Of a stretch of DNA of 9,637 nucleotides, positions 1-5,908 are shown one piece after another (within the stretch, counting starts at the first letter, position 1; every line of letters starts with the position of its first letter). The DNA lies in contig JANLQP010000121.1 in NCBI GenBank assembly GCA_031367895.1, positions 1 to 9,637 of the forward strand, given 5' to 3'. Position numbers and translations under genes: made by a program. This stretch comes from Ga0077555 sp031367895. GTDB taxonomy: Bacteria; Pseudomonadota; Alphaproteobacteria; Rhizobiales; Hyphomicrobiaceae. The notes under the pieces were generated by a model. The model searched no databases, had not been told where the DNA came from, and saw nothing but the letters and a program-made list of their open reading frames with translations.

Positions 1-131
1 GACGACATGCCGATGCCGAGATCATCGGCAACTTGGCGGATCGTCCGACCGCTCGTCGTCAAAATCCGCACGGCCTCCCGCCGGAACGCAGCGTCGATCA
101 CGCGTCCCTTGGTCGTCTTTGACTTGCCCAT
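1..131 (-). CDS. IS3-family transposase OrfA, N-terminal part (runs off the left edge)
   Basis: Read leftward from the ATG at 131, the first 43 codons begin MGKSKTTKGRVIDAAFRREA and continue with a helix-turn-helix pattern (TIRQVADDLGIGMS). This is the usual N-terminus of the small OrfA protein of IS3-type elements, which binds the element ends and is normally fused to the OrfB integrase by ribosomal frameshifting. The start is supported by a purine-rich GAGGAGCAGGA directly upstream. The rest of OrfA and all of OrfB lie outside the window, so intactness cannot be judged. The HTH_Tnp_1-like family call rests on motif recognition, not a search. Confidence 0.78.
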   Translation of the reverse strand, partial: MGKSKTTKGRVIDAAFRREAVRILTTSGRTIRQVADDLGIGMS

Positions 132-193
132 TCCTGCTCCTCTGATTCGCAAAATCTATCAGAAAAGCCCTCCACTTTTTCGGGGGAAGTCCA
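1..193 (-). mobile_element. End of an IS3-type insertion sequence
   Basis: Upstream of the OrfA start the minus strand carries, reading outward to inward, TGGACTTCCCCCGAAAAAGT, which has the TG start and the position (about 60 bp before OrfA) of an IS3-type terminal inverted repeat. The outer boundary is placed at 193. Immediately beyond it the plus strand reads as recombinase coding sequence, which supports a real insertion junction. The other end and any target duplication are outside the window. Confidence 0.65.
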
Positions 194-194
194 C

Positions 195-1258
195 CTTCAT
201 CGTGACGTTGATCGGCACGGAAACGAGCGCATCTACTTCAGGCGGCGCGTCGGTGCGGCAAAAATCCGGTTACGCGCGAAACCTGGCACGGTCGAGTTCG
301 CTCAGGAGTACTAGACGGCGCGAGCATGTCCGGCGACTCCGAAGGATGGGGTGACAAAACGGAGAGGGTCGAACGGCCGGTTAACGGAACGCTCGGATGG
401 CTTTGCAAACGCTATGTCGGCTCGGCGGAATTCGCGCGCCTCGGACAGAGCACGAAAGTTACGCGCAATCGAGTGCTGATGGCTTGCATCGTGGAACCTA
501 TCGCACAGGGTCGCAACGAGACGTTTGCTGCATTCCCGCTTGAGAAGCTGACCGCGAAAGCGCTGCGCGTGTTGAGAGACCGCAAGGCCGATCTTCCCGG
601 CGCCGCCAACGATCGCGTGAAGGTGCTACGCGCGATGTATTCATGGGCGACGGAGCGCGATCTTGTCGAAAACAATCCGACACTGGAACTCAAACGGATC
701 AGGTATTCGACGACCGGTCATCATGCGTGGACGCCGTTAGAAGTCGAGCAGTTTGAGGCGAAACATCCGGTCGGAACCAGAGCGCGGCTCGCACTCGCGA
801 TTCTGCTCTGGACGGGACTTCGCCGTTCCGATGTGATCCGCATCGGCAAGCAGCACGGCAAAGACGGTTGGCTCAAGATGCCGTTGCACAAGAACAGCGA
901 GCGTTCGCCGGTAACGGTCGAGATCCCGATCTCTCCTGAACTGTCGGCGATGATCGCCGCGAGTCCGGTCGGAGACCTGACCTATCTCGTGACCGAATAC
1001 GGCAGGCCTTTCACAGCGGCCGGCTTCGGTGGTTGGTTCCGCGATCGGTGCAACGAGGCGAAGCTGCCGCGGTGTTCCGCGCATGGTTTGCGCAAGGCGG
1101 GTGCGGTACGTGCTGCCGAAAACGGCGCCACCGCGCACGAACTCATGGCTCTCTTCGGCTGGTTGTCGCTTGCGGAGGCGCAGCGCTATACGCGGTCGGC
1201 TGATCGCAGAACTTTGGCGAAGAACGCGACGCGACTGCTAGCGCGCGAGAACAAATAG
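195..1258 (+). pseudogene. Tyrosine recombinase/integrase, 5' end cut by IS and frameshifted
   Basis: The long frame from ATG 326 to the TAG-ended stop at 1258 (310 codons) has the tyrosine recombinase catalytic set: Arg166 in TGLRRSD, His253 and Arg256 in HGLRK, Trp279 in the usual His/Trp position (FGWL) and nucleophile Tyr288 in RYTR. Its N-terminus is too short. The missing part is visible in another frame from 195: HRDVDRHGNERIYFRRRV through GTVEFAQEY, which matches the N-terminal strand region common in rhizobial integrases, and which hits TAG at 312-314. A one-base shift between about 306 and 325 would join the two. The extreme N-terminus is missing at the IS junction near 193. The ATG at 326 might still allow a shortened product, but that would lack part of the DNA-binding region. 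Such enzymes insert and excise islands at attachment sites, and one of the 110-bp repeats follows about 95 bp downstream. Confidence 0.8.
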
Positions 1259-1306
1259 CGCCGAAAGATCCCCACCCACTCCGATGTTCCACTCCGTGTT
1301 CCATCC

Positions 1307-1351
1307 CCACCACGATAAAATCCAAATATTTCAATGTGATGATAGTGGTGG
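1307..1351. repeat. Inverted repeat CCACCAC / GTGGTGG after the integrase
   Basis: CCACCAC (1307-1313) is mirrored by GTGGTGG (1345-1351) across an AT-rich loop that includes one TTTCAAT motif (1329-1335). It ends three bases before the conserved part of the left 110-bp repeat. It may be a transcriptional stop for the integrase or an arm of the attachment site. There is no T-run, so an intrinsic terminator is unlikely. Confidence 0.4.
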
Positions 1352-1353
1352 TG

Positions 1354-1463
1354 GCGCTCCCTACGGAGGTGTGGAGAATCAACAATTTCAATGACTTATG
1401 CAAAGGTTAGACACTCAATCCATTCCAAGGTTTTCAATAGCTTATTGCCTGCGCTGTCTAACC
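1354..1463 (+). repeat. Left copy of a 110-bp direct repeat (attachment-site-like)
   Basis: This segment and 7200-7308 share a common layout. It starts with the invariant 15-mer GCGCTCCCTACGGAG (1354-1368, containing a CTCC/GGAG mini-hairpin), then AATTTCAATG, then GTTAGACACTC (1406-1416), then TTTTCAATAGCTTA (1431-1444), and ends with CTGTCTAACC (to 1463). GTTAGACA (1406) and TGTCTAAC (ending 1462) are inverted arms 57 bp across. TTTCAAT occurs twice with a 46-bp spacing (1386 and 1432), as in the other copy. In the 58-bp second half I count about 11 mismatches between copies. The position just after an integrase gene, the inverted arms and the iterated short motif fit a recombinase attachment site; that function is inferred. 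Confidence 0.72.
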
Positions 1464-1498
1464 TCGTGCAGCGCCCCACGGCGTGCAGCTTCGCTCGT

Positions 1499-1514
1499 GG
1501 GTGGCGCTCCACCC
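1499..1514 (-). terminator. Hairpin downstream of the epoxide hydrolase, possible terminator
   Basis: GGGTGGCGCTCCACCC is a perfect 6-bp stem with a 4-base loop, 17 bp past the stop of the minus-strand epoxide hydrolase. No T-run follows on that strand, so it is at best a weak or factor-assisted terminator, or an mRNA 3'-end stabiliser. Confidence 0.35.
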
Positions 1515-1531
1515 GAGAAGCGGTTCGGCCA

Positions 1532-2695
1532 TCAGAACGCCTGCCGCAGCGGACGGAAGAACGCCCGCACGTCGGCTGCCAGAGTCTCCGGCTGCTCCAT
1601 GGCGGCAAAGTGGCCGCCCTTAGGCATGACCGTCCATTGGCGGATATCGGTGTAGGTACGTTCCGCGACCGAGCGCGGCGGCCGGCGGATCTCCCGCGGG
1701 AAGGCTGCGTATCCTGTCGGTACGTCGACGGTGCACCCGTCGGGGATGGGCCAAGCTCCGTGCATACGGTCGTAATAGGGCCAGAAGGAGGAGCCGATGG
1801 CGCCCGTGAACCAGTAGAATGCGATGTTGGCGAGCAAATCATCACGACTGACGGCGGTTTCGTGATCGCCTGCGTGGTCTGTCCAGACGTGGAACTTCTC
1901 TGCGATCCAGGCGGCAAGGCCGGCCGGCGAATCTGTCAGGCCGAAGGCGAGGGTCTGTGGGCGCGTGCCCTGGATCGTACTGTAGCCGGTTTCCTCCTTC
2001 AACCAGACTTGCATCTCCTCGGCGTAGCGCTGCTCCTGCGGCGTCGGGTTGTCCGGCAACGGCTGGTCGGGACGGACCGACAGCATGTTGACATGGATAC
2101 CGGCGAGCTTGTCTGAATGGCGCACGCCAAGCGCTGCACAAAGATGGCCGCCCCAGTCCCCGCCCTGGGCCGCAAATTTACTGTGGCCCAGCACGTCCAC
2201 CATGAGGTCGGTGAAACAATCGGCGATTTCGGCGATGCCGAAGCGCTTCTGGTTCGGGCGGAATGACAGACCGTAGCCCGGCAGCGACGGCGCGATCACC
2301 GTGAAGGCATCCTGGGCATGGCCTCCGAACCTCACCGGGTCGGTCAAACGTGGAATGAGTTCCATGAACTCGAAGACCGAGCCTGGCCATCCATGCATGA
2401 GCAGCAGCGGCTTGGGATCGGGCCCTTTCCCGGGCACGTGCAGGTAGTGCAGATCGATCCCGCGCAGCGGGACCTTGAACTGGGGAAATGCATTGAGACG
2501 GGCTTCGTGGGAGCGCCAATCGAATCCGGTGCGCCAATACTCGATGAGCGATCGCAGATAGTCCACATCCGTTCCGTAAGCCCAGGGTGCGCCCGGCGCC
2601 TGGTCCGGTAGACGGGTCCGAGCAAGGCGTGCCTTGAGATCAGCAAGGTCCGCGTCCAGGACATGCAGGGTGAACGTTTGCGGGACTGGGGCCAT
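1532..2695 (-). CDS. Epoxide hydrolase, alpha/beta-hydrolase fold with EHN domain
   Basis: This 387-aa protein should add water to an epoxide via a covalent ester intermediate. An N-terminal epoxide-hydrolase domain (about residues 4-110, with the typical FDWRSHEARLN segment) precedes an alpha/beta-hydrolase core. Visible key elements are the oxyanion-hole motif HGWPGS (His101), the nucleophile elbow GGDWGG with Asp180, the cap-region segment YWFTGAIGSSFWPYYDR that supplies a likely epoxide-polarising Tyr, and the C-terminal catalytic His362 in GGHFAAMEQPE. Length is normal for the family (about 380-400). The start is fixed by AAGGAGA at 2703-2709, seven bases upstream. There is no signal peptide, so it is cytoplasmic. 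It is divergent from the ene-reductase gene. Juvenile-hormone-type and microsomal-type bacterial epoxide hydrolases share this layout, so the natural substrate is open. Confidence 0.92.
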   Translation of the reverse strand: MAPVPQTFTLHVLDADLADLKARLARTRLPDQAPGAPWAYGTDVDYLRSLIEYWRTGFDWRSHEARLNAFPQFKVPLRGIDLHYLHVPGKGPDPKPLLLMHGWPGSVFEFMELIPRLTDPVRFGGHAQDAFTVIAPSLPGYGLSFRPNQKRFGIAEIADCFTDLMVDVLGHSKFAAQGGDWGGHLCAALGVRHSDKLAGIHVNMLSVRPDQPLPDNPTPQEQRYAEEMQVWLKEETGYSTIQGTRPQTLAFGLTDSPAGLAAWIAEKFHVWTDHAGDHETAVSRDDLLANIAFYWFTGAIGSSFWPYYDRMHGAWPIPDGCTVDVPTGYAAFPREIRRPPRSVAERTYTDIRQWTVMPKGGHFAAMEQPETLAADVRAFFRPLRQAF

Positions 2696-2805
2696 GGGCC
2701 TGTCTCCTTTTGGTCAGATTGCATTCTGGCGAGCATCCTCCGAGCTTGTCTACCGGAATCCGGGGTGGCAAACTGCGACCCACCTACAGTCTCGAACCGC
2801 CGGTA

Positions 2806-2979
2806 TCGATCGGCCGGCATCAGCAGCCCGGTGCAATAGCTCGTCAGCGGCCCGTGCCGGCGCGCGTCCCCGAGCACGTTGGCTAGATCGGCGATATACG
2901 CAGCAATGCGATCGGCGCGGGCGCCGCTGTCGTTCTGATTCCTGTCCGCTCCAGGTCTCGATCGTCGAATCTCGATCAT
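2806..2979 (-). pseudogene. Remnant of an IS701-type transposase N-terminus
   Basis: On the minus strand the translation from about 2916 to 2806 reads DRIAAYIADLANVLGDARRH and then GPLTSYCTGLLMPADR. This closely follows the conserved start of IS701-type DDE transposases (typically ...LGHADRR.PL..YCTGLLLPGERKSVEP). After MPADR the resemblance stops: the usual KSVEPMAAR is absent and the frame runs into unrelated sequence. An in-frame ATG lies at 2979. Only about 40 residues of a protein of about 400 are recognisable, so this is debris rather than a gene. It occupies the intergenic region between the divergent epoxide hydrolase and ene-reductase genes. Family assignment is from memory of the motif. 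Confidence 0.6.
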
Positions 2980-3012
2980 GAGCTGAATCGCCCGTTGGAC
3001 AGCTGCGGCGCG

Positions 3013-3030
3013 GTGACTCACTGTGACTCA
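3013..3030. promoter_or_regulatory. Tandem GTGACTCA direct repeat upstream of the ene-reductase
   Basis: GTGACTCA occurs at 3013-3020 and again at 3023-3030, ten bases apart (one helical turn), 41 bp before the ene-reductase start. The phasing and the near-palindromic TGACTCA core suggest a regulator-binding site. No -35/-10 pair could be assigned with confidence, and no regulator gene lies next to it. Confidence 0.3.
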
Positions 3031-3070
3031 GTAGGACTAAGGTCTCTGTTCCAAAGCAGGTGCTCGCAAC

Positions 3071-4216
3071 ATGCCCGATCTATTTTCCCCTTTCACGCTG
3101 AAGAGTGTGACCTTGCGCAATCGCATCGGGATGTCGCCAATGACCATGTACCGGTCGGTCGACGGCAAGATGACGGATTTTCACGTCATGCTCATGGGAT
3201 CGCGTGCAGCGGGCGGGTTCGGGCTGGTCTTCCCCGAGCAGATCGCCATCACGCCGGATGGCCGCACCAGTACGGGGTGCGCCGGCATCTGGGACGACGC
3301 GCAAAAGGACGGCCTGGCGAGGATCGCACACCTCATCAAGGACATGGGCGCCGTGCCCGCGATCCAGCTTGGACACACGGGACGAAGGGGCAGCGAGAAC
3401 AAGCCGTGGGAGGGCAAAATCCAGCTGCCGCCGGACCACCCGGATGGTTGGCAGGTGCGCGGACCCTCGCCGATTCCGCATGGGCGCCGCTATACGCTTC
3501 CAGTGCAAGAGTTGAGCATCCCGGAAATCCACGAGATTCACCGAGCCTATGCCAGCGCCGCGCGACGGGCCTTCGAATGTGGCTTCGAGTGGCTGGAGAT
3601 GCATTTTGCCCACGGCTATCTGGGCGCCAGTTTCTTCTCGCCTCTGGCGAACCAGCGCACGGATAAATACGGAGGGAGTCTCGAAAATCGCCTGCGCTTT
3701 CATCGAGAGGCGCTCGACGCCGTGGGCGAGGTCTGGCCCGCACATCTTCCGCTGACCATGCGCCTGGGCTCGGACGACTTCAATGAACGCGGCATCCAAT
3801 TCGAAGATGCGATCTGGGCGATCGGAGAGTTGAAACAGCACGGCCTCGATTTCGCGGACATCAGTCTTGGCCTCAACACCGACGACATGAAGGACGTGCC
3901 CTTCGACCAGGTGGGCTTCATGGTCGACCGGGCCGCCCGCGTTCGGGGCGAGGTCGGGATACCGGTCGGGGTCAGCTGGAACCTGGGCATTCCCGCCGTG
4001 GCCGACCGCCTGATTCGTCAGGAGGTGATCGATATCGTGTTTCTGGGGCGCCCTGCGTTGGCCAACCCGCACTGGCCGGTCTGGGCTGCACGCGAGCTGG
4101 CGCACACCGATCCCTTCTCCCTCATTCCAGAGGACTGGGCGTGGTGGCTGCGCAGCCGCCCGGGGCCAGAAGGCTCGCTCGGCTGGCCACCCGTAAGGTC
4201 TCACACTGCTGGGTGA
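3071..4216 (+). CDS. NADH:flavin oxidoreductase / Old Yellow Enzyme-type ene-reductase
   Basis: This 381-aa FMN-dependent TIM-barrel enzyme should reduce activated C=C bonds (enals, enones, nitro- or maleimide-type compounds) with NAD(P)H. The YqjM/NamA-like pattern is complete: start LFSPFTLKSVTLRNRIGMSPM, IQLGHTGR (Gln99), the substrate-anion pair His178/His181 with Tyr183 in MHFAHGYLGASFFSPLANQR, DKYGGSLENRLRF, Arg231 in MRLGSDDF, and the FMN-phosphate site GRPALANPHWP (326 on). The position that is Cys in YqjM/XenA (Cys26) is Thr25 here, as in yeast OYE1 (Thr37). That residue tunes FMN redox potential. The C-terminal tail after residue 360 is longer and low in similarity. It begins a plus-strand run with the cupin, redoxin and DehI-like genes. 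The ribosome site is weak (AGCAGG at about 12 bases). No signal peptide, so it is cytoplasmic. Confidence 0.93.
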   Translation: MPDLFSPFTLKSVTLRNRIGMSPMTMYRSVDGKMTDFHVMLMGSRAAGGFGLVFPEQIAITPDGRTSTGCAGIWDDAQKDGLARIAHLIKDMGAVPAIQLGHTGRRGSENKPWEGKIQLPPDHPDGWQVRGPSPIPHGRRYTLPVQELSIPEIHEIHRAYASAARRAFECGFEWLEMHFAHGYLGASFFSPLANQRTDKYGGSLENRLRFHREALDAVGEVWPAHLPLTMRLGSDDFNERGIQFEDAIWAIGELKQHGLDFADISLGLNTDDMKDVPFDQVGFMVDRAARVRGEVGIPVGVSWNLGIPAVADRLIRQEVIDIVFLGRPALANPHWPVWAARELAHTDPFSLIPEDWAWWLRSRPGPEGSLGWPPVRSHTAG

Positions 4217-4398
4217 GGGCCAATCTTCCGTTATCACGCCATGTTCCGAACTGACATTGATGACGTGACGACGAGCAAGCCGAGGCCGGTGATGTACAGC
4301 TCGTGCCCCATACCGAGGCCGCGAATGCCTTGACAAACCGCAGTCGCCACTCGACCCTCCCGGATCGACCTCGATCGATGAGCAGAAGGAAGTACGCA
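4217..4398. other. Intergenic 182 bp between ene-reductase and cupin, nothing recognised
   Basis: No convincing gene, promoter or terminator hairpin is visible here. In-frame ATGs at 4303 and 4378 would extend the cupin, but the composition and the ribosome site favour the start at 4399. The length would allow a separate promoter for the downstream genes. Confidence 0.4.
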
Positions 4399-4668
4399 AT
4401 GAATTCCGCAGAATTTGAAGCCAAGTTGAAAGAGGCCGGATACGGTGAGATCGCGACCACAACGAAGGATCCTCAGCCGGCCAATGGCGAGCACGGCCAT
4501 GAGTTCTCCGTTCGTGGGCTCGTGACCGCCGGCGAGTTCATCATCTCTTTTGATGGCGTGCCCCGCTGCTTCAAGGCCGGTCAGATCTTCGAGGTCGCGG
4601 CAGGCCAGCTGCACAGTGAGGCGGTTGGACCGGAAGGCACGTGCGTCACGACGGGTCGGATGTATTGA
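4399..4668 (+). CDS. Small single-domain cupin protein
   Basis: From ATG 4399 this gives an 89-aa protein. The start is chosen because AGAAGGAAG ends seven bases upstream; earlier in-frame ATGs (4303, 4378) lack one and would add a basic, non-conserved tail. The first cupin motif is visible as NGEHGHEFSVRG (His32, His34, Glu35). The second is GQIFEVAAGQLHSE (Gly61, Gly69, His72). Together these give the usual three-His/Glu metal site of a minimal beta-barrel. Such mini-cupins bind a metal or small ligand and are often auxiliary proteins or dioxygenase-like; no reaction can be named. It lies between the ene-reductase and the redoxin on the same strand, 85 bp before the latter, so co-transcription is likely. 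Confidence 0.8.
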   Translation: MNSAEFEAKLKEAGYGEIATTTKDPQPANGEHGHEFSVRGLVTAGEFIISFDGVPRCFKAGQIFEVAAGQLHSEAVGPEGTCVTTGRMY

Positions 4669-4753
4669 CCCCCGGTCCCTGATGTAGGCCGATGTCAGAG
4701 GGCGACTAGAGATCGCGTCTGCTCGTCAATCCAAAATCGAACGGAGTCATTGG

Positions 4754-5857
4754 ATGACAACCATCCTGTCAGAGCAGTTGGTGATCACCGTTCCAGGCGC
4801 GCGGGCCGACGGCGAGGGCCTATGGCTTCCGTCAATCGACGCTGAGCGAACGACCGGATGGACTCTGAAGCCCGAAGGGTTCTGCAAGGGGGACGTCTGC
4901 GTGCCCGTGCCGCCGCAACGCGCGCGCGAGTTTTTGGACGACGGCGACATCAACGTTGCGGCTCTCTGGCGGCACATGGGACTGCCGATAGCACACGATG
5001 CGGTGGGCGAGACTTGGGTGCTGGGTACCAGTGCAACCGCGCGGTCGGCGCAACTCCAGGCACTCGACGCACCAGATTTTTCGCTTCCTGATCTCGACGG
5101 CACACACCATTCCCTTAAAGCCCAACGCGGCAAGAAGGTGTTGCTCGTTAGCTGGGCATCGTGGTGAGGCTGTAGGACAGATCTGCCCGTGTGGCAGAAA
5201 CTCTTTACGGATTTGGCCGGCCACAACTTCACGATCCTCGCTGTCGCCTTCGACGAGCCAGAAGCGGCTCGGCCCTGGATTGAAGCGGCCGCGCCAACCT
5301 ATCCTTGCCTGATCGACCGCGACCACTACGTCGCCGGTCTCTATCATATGGTCAATGTTCCACAGGCGACCTGGATCGACGAGACGGGGCGCATCGTGCG
5401 GCCGCCCGAGAATGCGGGCCAGTCGGATTCCTTCCGGACTATGGATCGCGCGACCGGCCAGATGACGGCAGATCAGATAGCAGATCGGGCTCGCGTGAAA
5501 TCAGTCTACGTTGAAGCCATTCGCGATTGGGTGCTCAAGGGGCCGCAGAGCCAGCATGCCTTCGATGCTGCGGCGGCGCGCGCACACGTCCGGCTCCCGG
5601 ATGCCGGTGCAGCCGAGGCGCACGCCCATTTCCTCCTGGCTCAGCATCTGAAACTCAAAGGGCGCAAAGACGAGGCTGCGCGGCACTTCGCTGAAGCGAG
5701 CCGCCTGCATCCCCGATCCTGGACGATCTTTCGGCAGGCTGCACCGAAATCGGAAAGCGGCACGGCTTCCGGGGCGGATTTTTGGGCCCGTGTCGAGGCT
5801 CTCGGAGACGACCCGTACCATCTGCCGATCGACATGAAAGGGATCACGCCCCGTTAA
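4754..5857 (+). CDS. Redoxin/ResA-like thioredoxin-fold protein with in-frame TGA at the active-site Cys: candidate selenoprotein (or nonsense pseudogene)
   Basis: Start ATG 4754 has GGAG at 4743-4746. The frame runs to TGA at 5165-5167 and continues without another stop or shift to 5857. Read through, it gives 367 aa. Residues 1-100 form an uncharacterised N-terminal domain with a Cys pair (Cys44, Cys49 in GFCKGDVCVPV). Residues 105-235 are a thioredoxin fold: APDFSLPDLDG, LLVSWASW, then position 138 = TGA, then Gly139-Cys140-Arg-Thr-Asp-Leu-Pro. A likely cis-Pro loop follows at VNVP (Pro203). Residues 287-325 resemble one TPR-like helix pair (HFLLAQHLKLKGRKDEAARH). In Cys homologues I know, this motif reads WASWCGCR, so the stop sits exactly on the first redox Cys. 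Sec there would make a UGC selenenylsulfide centre. A SECIS-like hairpin follows (separate entry). No signal peptide, so it is cytoplasmic. It lies 51 bp upstream of the DehI-like gene. If not recoded, the product is a 137-aa fragment without an active site. Confidence 0.75.
5165..5198 (+). promoter_or_regulatory. Candidate UGA-Sec codon with bacterial SECIS hairpin
   Basis: After UGA (5165-5167) the RNA can fold TCTGCC (5182-5187) against GGCAGA (5193-5198), six Watson-Crick pairs closing the loop CGUGU (5188-5192). The loop begins 20 nt after the UGA, its second base is G, and it contains GU. These values meet the published bacterial SECIS consensus as I remember it: stem at least 4 bp, loop 3-14 nt, G in the first two loop positions, loop 16-37 nt from UGA. 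E. coli fdhF has a comparable GU-containing loop. A competing small hairpin CTGT/ACAG (5170-5180) is possible. The SelB interaction is inferred; selA, selB, selC and selD are not in the window. Confidence 0.6.
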
Positions 5858-5908
5858 ATCGCGACTCGCCTTGGCCTTCACCGTCAAAGCGGAATGGAGG
5901 AGTGCGCT

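Noticed and set aside
1354..1368. tRNA 3'-end fragment (reverse complement resembles GTAGGGAGCGCCA)
   Set aside because: No T-loop GTTCGA sequence or acceptor partner is next to it in either copy; the shared part is only a 15-mer with a mini-hairpin.
1406..1462. GTTAGAC...GTCTAAC as an integron attC site
   Set aside because: The boxes are in the reverse order to attC (which begins RYYYAAC and ends GTTRRRY), no IntI-type integrase is present, and the left copy has no upstream GTCTAAC. Only 7158-7257 has the right order, and that is kept as a hypothesis.
1391..2116. 241-codon plus-strand frame across the left repeat and the epoxide hydrolase
   Set aside because: It runs antisense through the epoxide hydrolase, which has all catalytic residues; no motif in this frame.
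3080..4462. Long 460-codon minus-strand frame opposite the ene-reductase
   Set aside because: It mirrors the codon structure of the well-supported ene-reductase, is rich in His/Arg/Pro and has no domain; a shadow of the GC-rich gene.
5189..5857. Independent gene starting at GTG 5189 after the TGA
   Set aside because: It is in the same frame as the upstream part and continues the same thioredoxin fold mid-domain; a separate product would lack the first strand and the active-site motif, and no good ribosome site precedes it.
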